NCBI GenBank assembly: GCA_964471755.1
Contig: CAYYJM010000199.1
Coordinates: forward strand, 1 to 12,077
Direction: 5' to 3'
DNA: 12,077 nucleotides
DNA from: CAYYJM01 sp964471755
Lineage (GTDB): Bacteria > Planctomycetota > Planctomycetia > Gemmatales > Gemmataceae
Of this stretch, positions 6,087 through 11,926 are shown in pieces (position 1 is the first letter of the stretch; every line of letters begins with the position of its first letter). The notes beneath the pieces were generated by a model. That model was not told the DNA's origin. It was given only the letters and a program-made list of their open reading frames with translations, and did no database searches. A program made the translations under genes and the position numbers.

Positions 6087-7325
6087 TCACTCGCCGCCGG
6101 CCTGCGCGTCCGTCGGCGGGTCCATGCGGACGAGCAGGAGCTGCTGCGTCCGGTCGGTGCCGACGTGGAGCAGGCACGGCGCTTCCGGTTGGGTCAGGTT
6201 GTACACGCCGGCCTCGAACACGCGATCCTTCGACTTGCCAACCGTCCAGGCGGCTCGCTGGGTCTTCTTGTTGATCGAGCCGTAGACTGGCGTCGTCGTG
6301 TCAGTCAGCCCCTCGTAGTAGTTACCGCGGATGATGCCGTCCTTGTTCACCGCGAGCTGGAACAGATTGTTCGACGTCTTCTCGTCGCCCTGGACGAGAG
6401 CGAAGACGCCGAGCGGCTTCCAGTCCCCCTGCGGAGCGGCGTTCGCCTGGACGCCAGCGTCAGCGAGAGTGATCGCCTGCTGGGCGTACTGGGCCGGCGT
6501 GCCGGCCGGTTGCCAACCGACGTAGACGGTGTCGCCCTGGTAGACGATGTCGTTGCCATAGTCGTAGGTGTACGGCGTGGCGATGAAGCCGAGATAGGGG
6601 TAGAGACCGACCCAGGTCGGGTACGTCCAGGCGTAACCGAGCGCCCAGCCCGGGATGGACCAGCAGCCCGGATAGCGACGGAACCATCCGGGCCGGAAGC
6701 AGTGATAGTAGCCGAAGCCGTTGCGGACGTAGCTGGCCCGGATGCCCATGTCGGCGCGCGACCAGTAGGCCGTCGGATGAATGCCGCCGAGGGCGACCCC
6801 GCCGTAGTGCGCCAGGCCGGCGTCCGTGGCGAAGCGGGTGCCATGATACGCCGACTCCCAGCCGCGCGGCCCGGCGAACGATTCGCGCCCGGCTACGCCG
6901 CCAACGGTTCGGCCATACGGCCCGACAGCGACGCCTCCGGCCCGGCCGGCACTGTACGTCCGGCCGCCCGGCCCGGTCGCGGTCACCTCGCGGCCTCCGC
7001 CCGCGGCGACGCCGCCGAGAGGACCACGAACCGCTCCGCGCGCTCCCTCGACGTTGATTGATCCGCCGCGAGCGCCGGTCCGGTTCCGGTCGTACGTTCC
7101 GCCGATGGCTCCGCCGCGAAAGCCCGCGACTCCACCGAAGGAGCGCGCGGCGGAGTAGGAACCCAGCTCACCACCGCGAAAGCCCGCGACACCGCCGGCG
7201 CGGAAGCCGCCATAACCGCCGAAGCCGCCAGCGCGGAAGCCGCCGAAGCCGCGCCCCTCCGCGTGGCCGCCGAGCCACAGGCACAGACAGGCTCCGACCA
7301 CCGTGTGCAACAGGAAGCGTCTCAT
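6087..7325 (-). CDS. secreted Gly-rich cell-surface protein with conserved planctomycete C-terminal domain
   Basis: This 412-aa exported protein resembles planctomycete proteins often labelled 'mu-protocadherin-like, putative cell-surface protein', although it has no real cadherin signature. Residues 1-24 are a signal peptide. Residues 25-75 are repeats of GGFRAGG/AGFRGG; residues 75-160 are Gly/Arg-rich with GPGGRTY and GPYGRT motifs. Residues 165-255 are rich in Trp, Tyr, Pro and Gly (for example YHCFRPGWFRRYPGCW). Residues 258-290 hold DIVYQGDTVYVGWQPAGTP and AQQA. Residues 300-405 form a compact globular domain (WKPLGVFALVQGDE ... IIRGNYY ... VYGSI). The ATG at 7325 follows an AGAGGG ribosome binding site. 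It is the last gene of a six-gene minus-strand run and is bracketed by inverted copies of a palindromic repeat. A structural envelope role is inferred from composition and export. Confidence 0.8.
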   Translation of the reverse strand: MRRFLLHTVVGACLCLWLGGHAEGRGFGGFRAGGFGGYGGFRAGGVAGFRGGELGSYSAARSFGGVAGFRGGAIGGTYDRNRTGARGGSINVEGARGAVRGPLGGVAAGGGREVTATGPGGRTYSAGRAGGVAVGPYGRTVGGVAGRESFAGPRGWESAYHGTRFATDAGLAHYGGVALGGIHPTAYWSRADMGIRASYVRNGFGYYHCFRPGWFRRYPGCWSIPGWALGYAWTYPTWVGLYPYLGFIATPYTYDYGNDIVYQGDTVYVGWQPAGTPAQYAQQAITLADAGVQANAAPQGDWKPLGVFALVQGDEKTSNNLFQLAVNKDGIIRGNYYEGLTDTTTPVYGSINKKTQRAAWTVGKSKDRVFEAGVYNLTQPEAPCLLHVGTDRTQQLLLVRMDPPTDAQAGGE

Positions 7326-7332
7326 CGTGCCC

Positions 7333-7363
7333 TCTCTTCATTTAACCGCCGGCTTGCCGGCGG
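7333..7363. repeat. third copy of the REP-like palindrome, upstream of the Gly-rich gene
   Basis: This copy has ATTTAA followed by CCGCCGGCTTGCCGGCGG (7346-7363). It matches the copy at 6055-6086, in opposite orientation, over about 31 nt including the flank TCTCTTC (7333-7339), with one mismatch (A for G). Its inner edge is 7 bp from the start codon of the Gly-rich gene, so it lies in the leader of that gene or in the spacer after the stop of the preceding gene at 7378. Confidence 0.8.
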
Positions 7364-7377
7364 CGGAATGAGTACGG

Positions 7378-8292
7378 TCACTTCCCGCCGGCGACACGCG
7401 TCAGCCGAACCGGGACGGTGTCGGGCATCGGCCGATCCGCGAGCGTCCGGTCGATCGATCGCCAGGTGATCGTGTCGGCATCGACCCGGCCAAGGAGATT
7501 GACGCTCGCCGTCGGAGTACCATCGGCGAGGACGCCGACCGAGTCGAGGACCCAGCGATTGTCATCGCGGACCCACAGGGCCTGGCCGTGGCCGCCGTGG
7601 TCGTCGAAATGCCACGACCGCAGTCGGCCCGTCTCCGGATCGGCCGCGATGCGGAACGTCCCCGCGCCGGCCTCCTTCCCTTTCTCCGTCCGGGTGAACT
7701 TACCGTGGACGAACGGCTTGTTCGGATCGCGCGTCAGGGACAGGGTCATCACACCATCACCGGCCTGGCCCTTCCATTCTCCGAGGAGCCAGTCCAGGTC
7801 ATCGAGGCGGTCCACACCAGCGGCGATCTCATCGGTGACAGCCAGCCGCCAGTGTCCATTCTCGCGAACGTGAATCGCCCGGTAGAGGGTGGATATCGGA
7901 AGGTCGCGTGGATGGCCGGTCTGGCGGAGGATGCCCTCCTCGATGGCGAGGTCGGTCGCCGGGAAGCGAACGCCCTCGACGACGACCTCGATCTTCACCT
8001 GGGGATCGGTCTTGAAGAAGGCGGCGTAGGCCTTCTCGATGACGGCCCGACCGCGGAGGATTCGGCCACCTGCTTCGTGGCACTCGCCATTCGGCGTCCA
8101 GAGAGCGGCGACCGCCTTCGCGTCTCCCTTGTTGAACGCCTCGGCGAACGCCCTGGCTGTCTTGACGATCGCCTCTCGGTCGTCATCGCGTGACTTCACT
8201 CCGGAGGCCGCCGGTTGCTGGCGGGCTGGCAGGCCGATTCCAGCGAGCGCCGCGATCACGAGCGCTGTGGCGGCAAGGATTCGAGGGCTCAT
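7378..8292 (-). CDS. exported SnoaL/DUF4440-like protein with C-terminal barrel domain, paralog C
   Basis: This is a 304-aa protein with a signal peptide at residues 1-23 (RILAATALVIAALAGIGLPA). Residues 40-155 are a SnoaL/NTF2-like domain of the SgcJ/EcaC type: AFAEAFNKGDAKAVAALWTPNGE, GRAVIEKAYAAFF, DLAIEEG and HWRLAVTDE. Residues 165-300 are a beta-rich second domain opening with LDWLLGEWKG, a GxW motif as in lipocalin-like or DUF1579 barrels, and containing RSWHFDDHGG and DADTITW. The 'oxidoreductase' name attached to this family is not supported by any visible cofactor site. The frame is open to 8670, but ATG at 8292 is chosen for GGAGG seven bases upstream and the signal peptide. Compared with paralogs A and B it has diverged most: the segment with NF-L-I-(S/N) is replaced and the tail is LTRVAGGK rather than MKRVK. 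Function unknown. Confidence 0.85.
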   Translation of the reverse strand: MSPRILAATALVIAALAGIGLPARQQPAASGVKSRDDDREAIVKTARAFAEAFNKGDAKAVAALWTPNGECHEAGGRILRGRAVIEKAYAAFFKTDPQVKIEVVVEGVRFPATDLAIEEGILRQTGHPRDLPISTLYRAIHVRENGHWRLAVTDEIAAGVDRLDDLDWLLGEWKGQAGDGVMTLSLTRDPNKPFVHGKFTRTEKGKEAGAGTFRIAADPETGRLRSWHFDDHGGHGQALWVRDDNRWVLDSVGVLADGTPTASVNLLGRVDADTITWRSIDRTLADRPMPDTVPVRLTRVAGGK

Positions 8293-8330
8293 GGTGGATC
8301 CTCCGGTGATGTCGTGGATTTGACCGCGGG

Positions 8331-8366
8331 GCGTGTCGTCGTTCGGATGCCCGAACGATGACACGC
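8331..8366. terminator. long intergenic hairpin between the small Gly/Tyr gene and paralog C
   Basis: The arm at 8331-8346 and the arm at 8351-8366 pair over 16 bp with one mismatch (a G-U wobble if read on plus) around the loop ATGC. It lies 33 bp after the stop of the small Gly/Tyr-rich gene and about 38 bp before the start of paralog C, both on minus. No T tract follows on the minus strand, so it may be a terminator, an attenuator or an mRNA-processing hairpin setting different levels for the two genes. Confidence 0.5.
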
Positions 8367-8399
8367 TTCCTGCTTGAGACGGGAAGTGAGCGAACCCGC

Positions 8400-8744
8400 T
8401 TACCAGCGGCGATACGCCCCGGCGGCGTAACCGGCCGAGTAGCCGCCGTAGCCGCTGTAGCCCGTCGTCCCATAATGATATCCGCCGGCGGCCGCTCCGC
8501 CATAGCCGACCGCTCCGCCATAGCCAGCGTGATAAGACGCCCCGCCGTAGCCGTAGGCCCCATAGTGGGCCCCGCCGTAGACTCCGCCCGGCCCACCGAC
8601 CGCCGTCGCACCGTAGTGCTGCACGCCGCCATAACCGACGTGCGTGTAGCCGACGTGAGCCGCTCCCCACGCCTGGGCTTCCCCTGCGGTCAGCAGTCCC
8701 AGGAGCATCACGGCCAGTGCCGTCACGAAATAAGTCCGCACCAT
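8400..8744 (-). CDS. small secreted Gly/Tyr/His-rich protein
   Basis: This is a 114-aa exported low-complexity protein that matches no named family I know. The signal peptide occupies residues 1-24 (TYFVTALAVMLLGLLTAGEAQA). The mature part is almost only Gly, Tyr, Ala and His, with irregular repeats such as HVGY, GPGGVYGG, HYGAYGYGG, YHAGYGG and YSGYGGYSAGY, and ends in YRRW. There are no cysteines in the mature chain. The frame is open upstream to 9035, but ATG at 8744 has an excellent ribosome binding site (AAGGAGATAACG) and begins the signal peptide. It lies 23 bp after the stop of paralog B, so the two are almost certainly co-transcribed. Composition is like glycine/tyrosine-rich structural or adhesive proteins, but any function is inference. 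It is too repetitive for a confident homolog call. Confidence 0.8.
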   Translation of the reverse strand: MVRTYFVTALAVMLLGLLTAGEAQAWGAAHVGYTHVGYGGVQHYGATAVGGPGGVYGGAHYGAYGYGGASYHAGYGGAVGYGGAAAGGYHYGTTGYSGYGGYSAGYAAGAYRRW

Positions 8745-8767
8745 CGTTATCTCCTTCTGAGTTCGGG

Positions 8768-9667
8768 TTACTTGACGCGCTTCATCGTGATCGCCTTCCC
8801 GGTTGGCTGAGCCTTGCCGGCCACCGTCAACTCCTTCACCTGCCAGGTAAGCGTATCCGCATCGACCGGGGTGATGGTCGTGGTCAGGTTCACTGCGGCT
8901 CCCTCGCGGTCGGTCGCCGTCGTCTTGATTGTCCAGGCCTTGCCGTCCCGGGTCCAGGTCGCCTCGCCGAAGCCGCCGTTCAGCTCGAAGGTCCAGGAAC
9001 GGATCTGCTTCTTTGCGGCGTCGTAGCCGATCCACTGGGTTCCGCCGCCGATCGAGATGTTCTTGAAGGTCGCGGCGAACGTCGAGATGAGGAAGTTCTG
9101 GTCCTTCGCCCAGGCGTAATCAACCCGGGCGACGGCCCCCTTCTCGTTGGCGTCGGCCCAGTTACCGACCAGCCACTCCAGTTCGCGCAGGTTCTGGAAG
9201 TGCGACGGCGGCGTGTAGGCGCTGTCGCGTACGCTGCTGAGCAGCCACTTGCCGTCCTTCCTGACGTGGACGATGGCGTACTTCGCACGGCTGGGCGGTC
9301 CACCGTCGGTCGGGATGACCGAGGTCATCCCCTCCTCGATGGCGACATCCGGGGTGACGAAGCGGAGCGTGTCGCTGTCGATGCGCAGTTTCATGCCCTT
9401 ATTGCCGGCGAACAGGCCGGCGAACACCTTCTCGATCGCCTTGCGGCCCTTGTGGTGTTCACCGGTGAGATCGACATAGTCGCCGTCCTCGGCCCAGAAG
9501 GACGCGAGGACTTTTGCGTCGCCCTTGTGGAATGCCGCGATGAAGGCGTCCTGGCGTTTGGCGATCGCATCCTTCTCGTTCGCGCCCGGTTGTTGGGCCG
9601 TACCTGGCACGGCGATGCTGACGCCGAGCAATGCGGCCAAGATGAATGGAAGACCTCGGAGTGTCAT
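8768..9667 (-). CDS. exported SnoaL/DUF4440-like protein with C-terminal barrel domain, paralog B
   Basis: This is a 299-aa protein with a signal peptide ending near residue 24 (PFILAALLGVSIAVPGTAQ). The SnoaL/NTF2-like domain spans about 32-152: AFIAAFHKGDAKVLASFWAEDGDYVD, GRKAIEKVFAGLF, DVAIEEG and KWLLSSVRDS. The second domain spans about 160-299 and opens with LEWLVGNW (GxW at 168-170), followed by DQNFLISTF, GGGTQWIGYD, RSWTFELNGGFGEATW, DADTLTW and the tail MKRVK. It aligns along its whole length with paralog A and more weakly with paralog C. ATG at 9667 is preferred over the open frame to 9727 because AAGGAG lies six bases upstream and the signal peptide starts there. The small Gly/Tyr gene follows after 23 bp. 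Enzymatic activity is unknown; a binding role for the two ligand-binding-type folds is possible. Confidence 0.88.
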   Translation of the reverse strand: MTLRGLPFILAALLGVSIAVPGTAQQPGANEKDAIAKRQDAFIAAFHKGDAKVLASFWAEDGDYVDLTGEHHKGRKAIEKVFAGLFAGNKGMKLRIDSDTLRFVTPDVAIEEGMTSVIPTDGGPPSRAKYAIVHVRKDGKWLLSSVRDSAYTPPSHFQNLRELEWLVGNWADANEKGAVARVDYAWAKDQNFLISTFAATFKNISIGGGTQWIGYDAAKKQIRSWTFELNGGFGEATWTRDGKAWTIKTTATDREGAAVNLTTTITPVDADTLTWQVKELTVAGKAQPTGKAITMKRVK

Positions 9668-9694
9668 GTCTGGCTCCTTCAGAATGGCAACAGC

Positions 9695-9719
9695 CACCAG
9701 CTGGGAGTCCCAGCCGGTG
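9695..9719. repeat. intergenic hairpin between the His/Thr repeat gene and paralog B
   Basis: CACC-x-GCTGGG (9695-9705) pairs with CCCAGC-x-GGTG (9709-9719) around AGT, with one internal mismatch. It sits in the 75-bp gap after the stop at 9743 and ahead of the paralog B start at 9667, on the minus strand. No T run follows. It is in the same relative place as the hairpin at 8331-8366: after a small repeat protein and before a SnoaL-type gene. Confidence 0.4.
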
Positions 9720-9742
9720 CGAATCATTATAGCCGGTGACGG

Positions 9743-10150
9743 TTAGCGGCCGACGTAACCTGTCCGAACCACACCAGCGCGATAGCCGCCGGCCGAGACG
9801 CCTGCGGCGGAGTAGCCGGCGTAGGTCGTCGGCGAATAGGCGCGCGTCGTGGTCGCAGCGACGCCGCCGTACGCTCCGCTCACCGCCGTCGTGTGGCGAT
9901 AGGCTTCCCCGCCGTACGGGCCGGCCACCGCAGTGGTGCCGGTGTGCGCGACGCCGTACGGCGTTGCCACCGTTGCGCCGGTGTGCGCCGCTGCGCCGTA
10001 CCGCGTGGCCGCCGCCGTCGTGCCGGCATGGTAGACGCCACCCGGCCCGACTGTCGTGACGCCAGCGTGGTACGCTCCGTAGCCGTGCGCCGCCGCCGGC
10101 AGCGCCAGCGCCGCGAAGAAGGCCGCCGTGGCAAGGAGTGATCGGATCAT
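9743..10150 (-). CDS. small secreted His/Thr/Gly/Tyr repeat protein
   Basis: This is a 135-aa exported low-complexity protein not assigned to a named family. Residues 1-21 are a signal peptide (SLLATAAFFAALALPAAA). Residues about 27-105 are six imperfect units of 13-17 residues built on (Y/A)H-x-G-T-T-x-V-x-GPYGGV, for example YHAGVTTVGPGGV, AHTGATVATPYGV and AHTGTTAVAGPYGGEA. The tail is Tyr/Ser/Ala/Gly-rich and ends GYVGR. There are no cysteines. The frame is open to 10672, but that upstream part is an out-of-frame shadow of paralog A; ATG at 10150 has AGGAGG five bases before it. It lies 41 bp after the stop of paralog A, implying one transcript. It shares GPGGVY with the small protein at 8400-8744. 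An adhesive or matrix role is inference. Confidence 0.8.
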   Translation of the reverse strand: MIRSLLATAAFFAALALPAAAHGYGAYHAGVTTVGPGGVYHAGTTAAATRYGAAAHTGATVATPYGVAHTGTTAVAGPYGGEAYRHTTAVSGAYGGVAATTTRAYSPTTYAGYSAAGVSAGGYRAGVVRTGYVGR

Positions 10151-10191
10151 GGAATCCTCCTGAAGGTATGGATCGTCGTTCGTTTCTCGGC

Positions 10192-11079
10192 TCACTTGAC
10201 GCGCTTCATCTTCACCACTGGCCCGTCCGAGATCGGCTTGCCGTCCACTTTCAGGTCGGTCAGGTGGATCGAGAAATTGTCCTCGTCGATCTTCGTCAGG
10301 GTGTTGGTCGCAGTCAGCTTTGAGCCGTCGCGCTGCGTGCCAGCGATGGTGATCTTCCACTTGCCGTCGCCGGCCTTCTTCCAGGCAGTCTCCGCGAAGC
10401 CGCCGTTGGACAGGAAGGACCACGATCGCGGTTGCCTGGTCGACTCGTCCCAGGCGATCCACTGGACGCCGCCGGCGAGGGAGACGTCCTTCATCGTCAG
10501 GTCGAACGAGTTGATCAGGAAGTTCTGTGTCGTGTCCCAGTTGTATGACGCCCGGGCCGAGCCGCCTTCGCCGGCCTGGGCCCAGTTGCCGACCAGGAAT
10601 GCCAGGTCGAGCAGTTTCGCCGAGTTCGTCGCCGGGACGGCGATCGCCTCGCGGACGCTGGCGATGTACCACTGATCATCCTTCTTGACGTAGACCACCG
10701 AGTAGCGACTGGCCGACGGCGGGCCCTTCGGCATGACGACCTCGGAGTAGCCGTCCTCGAAGGCGATGTCCGGCTTCGGCACGCGAAGGCCGGTGATGCG
10801 CAAGAACAGCTTCGCCCCCCTGGCGTTGGCGAAGAGCTTCGCGTACGAATCCTCGATGGCCTTGTGGCCCTGGATGTGGTGCCCCTCCGGATCGACCACG
10901 TCGCAGTCGGCGGTGAAGAACGACGTCAGGGCCCTGGCATCGCCCTTGTTGAACGTCTCGACGAAGGCTTCCGCTCGCTTGCGGAGAGCCTTCTCTTCGG
11001 CGGTCTGAGGATCCTGAGACTGGACCGACCCTGCCAGGAGCAGGGTCAGGGTCAGGGCCCCCATGAGCATCTGTCGCAT
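10192..11079 (-). CDS. exported SnoaL/DUF4440-like protein with C-terminal barrel domain, paralog A
   Basis: This is a 295-aa protein with a signal peptide at residues 1-21 (MLMGALTLTLLLAGSVQS). The SnoaL/NTF2-like domain spans about 27-150: AFVETFNKGDARALTSFFTADCDVVD, GHKAIEDSYAKLF, DIAFEDG and QWYIASVREA. The second domain spans about 155-295: FLVGNWAQAG (GxW at 164-166), TQNFLINSF, GGVQWIAWD, RSWSFLSNGGFAETAW and the tail MKRVK. The last 16 bases coding for this tail are identical to those of paralog B, supporting tandem duplication. ATG at 11079 follows AAAGGA. It is the first gene of the run of six exported proteins and the next gene starts 41 bp after its stop. The family is often named SgcJ/EcaC oxidoreductase, but no redox cofactor motif is visible, so function is unknown. 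Confidence 0.88.
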   Translation of the reverse strand: MRQMLMGALTLTLLLAGSVQSQDPQTAEEKALRKRAEAFVETFNKGDARALTSFFTADCDVVDPEGHHIQGHKAIEDSYAKLFANARGAKLFLRITGLRVPKPDIAFEDGYSEVVMPKGPPSASRYSVVYVKKDDQWYIASVREAIAVPATNSAKLLDLAFLVGNWAQAGEGGSARASYNWDTTQNFLINSFDLTMKDVSLAGGVQWIAWDESTRQPRSWSFLSNGGFAETAWKKAGDGKWKITIAGTQRDGSKLTATNTLTKIDEDNFSIHLTDLKVDGKPISDGPVVKMKRVK

Positions 11080-11200
11080 CTGAATCCTTTCCGTTAAGTG
11101 CGCGAACCGTCCTGGTGTCGTTCCGTACGAGGCCTGACGGGGACGGGGCCGCCAAGGTATGGTTCAACCGATCAGCAGGTCCTTCACGGCGGCAAGGGCA
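11080..11200 (-). promoter_or_regulatory. 121-bp spacer, likely promoter region of the six-gene run
   Basis: This gap lies before the first gene of the minus-strand run and after the stop of the LssY_C gene. It is the largest gap within the minus-strand block. GGAAC occurs on the minus strand, as in minus-35 boxes of ECF sigma factors, but no matching minus-10 is convincing. No terminator for the LssY_C gene is visible. Confidence 0.3.
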
Positions 11201-11926
11201 TCACGGGTTCTTGAGCACGCCGACGGAGAGGTCGCCGTCGGTGTGCCAGGGATCGCCACCCCCGTTGCGCCCCGAGAGGGTTGTTTGGAACCCGTCAACC
11301 AGGTAGGTCCCTCCCAGTTGCCCGGCCTCTTTCAGGGTCTGGATGAGGCGGTCGCGTTCGGAATCGATGTCGGCGGCGATGTGGTGTGTGACCTGGCCCG
11401 TGGTATGGCTCAGGCCGACGCGCTCGTCGTAGGTGGCCGACCCGAACCATACCGGCAATCCCTCGGGGCTGAGTTGGTCCCATTTCCAGAACCGGACGTG
11501 GTGGCGCTTCCGGGGATTATCGCCGACTGGCTGCTCGAAGGCCAGATCCTGCTTGCGGCCGAACAGGAACAGGTTGCTGACCGGCGCGTCCTCATAGGTC
11601 CGCTTGAGGACGGACGCCTCGGCGATCTCCAGACAACTCTTCAGCGTCAGAGGATCGGCTGGATGCCATCCTGCGGCCAGCATCGCCTTCTTCACCTCCG
11701 CTTCGCTGCCAACCAGGGCAACGTTGAGCGGGTCGCCTGGAATGTCGTCGGCGGTGTGCGTGATCCGCGGCGCGTTTTCCCAGGCGGGGTGGCGGTGCGC
11801 GTAGCCCACCCAGACCAGGGGCAGGAGGACGTAGGCCACCACGAGATAGAGCAGCACCAGGGCGAGGACGCCGACCGCCGCCCGTTTGACCAGGCGAGAG
11901 CGTCCAGGGCTCGGATCCGGGGACAT
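11201..11926 (-). CDS. membrane-anchored LssY C-terminal domain protein
   Basis: This is a 241-aa protein with a short basic N-terminus, one hydrophobic segment at about residues 14-40 (AAVGVLALVLLYLVVAYVLL) and an extracytoplasmic domain. Residues about 64-205 match my recollection of the LssY_C domain: GDPLNVALVGSEAEVKKAMLAAGW, SNLFLFGRKQDLAFEQ, PRKRHHVRFWKW, PVWFGSATYDERVGLSH and HHIAADIDSERD. In other proteins this domain follows a PAP2-like phosphatase or a DedA-like membrane region; here it stands alone behind a single anchor. The biochemical role of the domain is not known. His and Asp residues are well conserved in its core (RHH at 140-142, HH at 181-182). ATG at 11926 is preferred to 11989 because GGAGG lies 9 bases upstream. 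The neighbouring exported-protein run begins 121 bp downstream and is probably separate. Confidence 0.85.
   Translation of the reverse strand: MSPDPSPGRSRLVKRAAVGVLALVLLYLVVAYVLLPLVWVGYAHRHPAWENAPRITHTADDIPGDPLNVALVGSEAEVKKAMLAAGWHPADPLTLKSCLEIAEASVLKRTYEDAPVSNLFLFGRKQDLAFEQPVGDNPRKRHHVRFWKWDQLSPEGLPVWFGSATYDERVGLSHTTGQVTHHIAADIDSERDRLIQTLKEAGQLGGTYLVDGFQTTLSGRNGGGDPWHTDGDLSVGVLKNP

Noticed and set aside
6078..7061. Plus-strand open frame of 327 codons opposite the Gly-rich gene
   Set aside because: It starts inside the palindromic repeat, has no ribosome binding site or signal of a fold, and mirrors codon bias of the real gene on minus.
7114..7190. Two copies of CCGCGAAAGCCCGCGAC 60 bp apart, considered as a CRISPR or intergenic repeat
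   Set aside because: They lie inside the Gly-rich gene and simply encode the repeated AGFRGG segments; there is no regular spacer array.
8293..8670. Upstream extension of paralog C to a 430-aa protein
   Set aside because: The extension overlaps the small Gly/Tyr gene in another frame and would bury the signal peptide; GGAGG fixes the start at 8292.
10151..10672. Upstream extension of the small His/Thr repeat protein to a 309-aa protein
   Set aside because: The extension is the out-of-frame antigene of paralog A, while ATG at 10150 has AGGAGG and begins a clear signal peptide.
7378..11079. Toxin-immunity or antiphage interpretation of the alternating SnoaL-type and small genes
   Set aside because: SnoaL-like folds occur in some immunity proteins, but here every product has a signal peptide, no toxin or nuclease motif is present, and the small proteins are low-complexity. 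Nothing specific supports defence or conflict.
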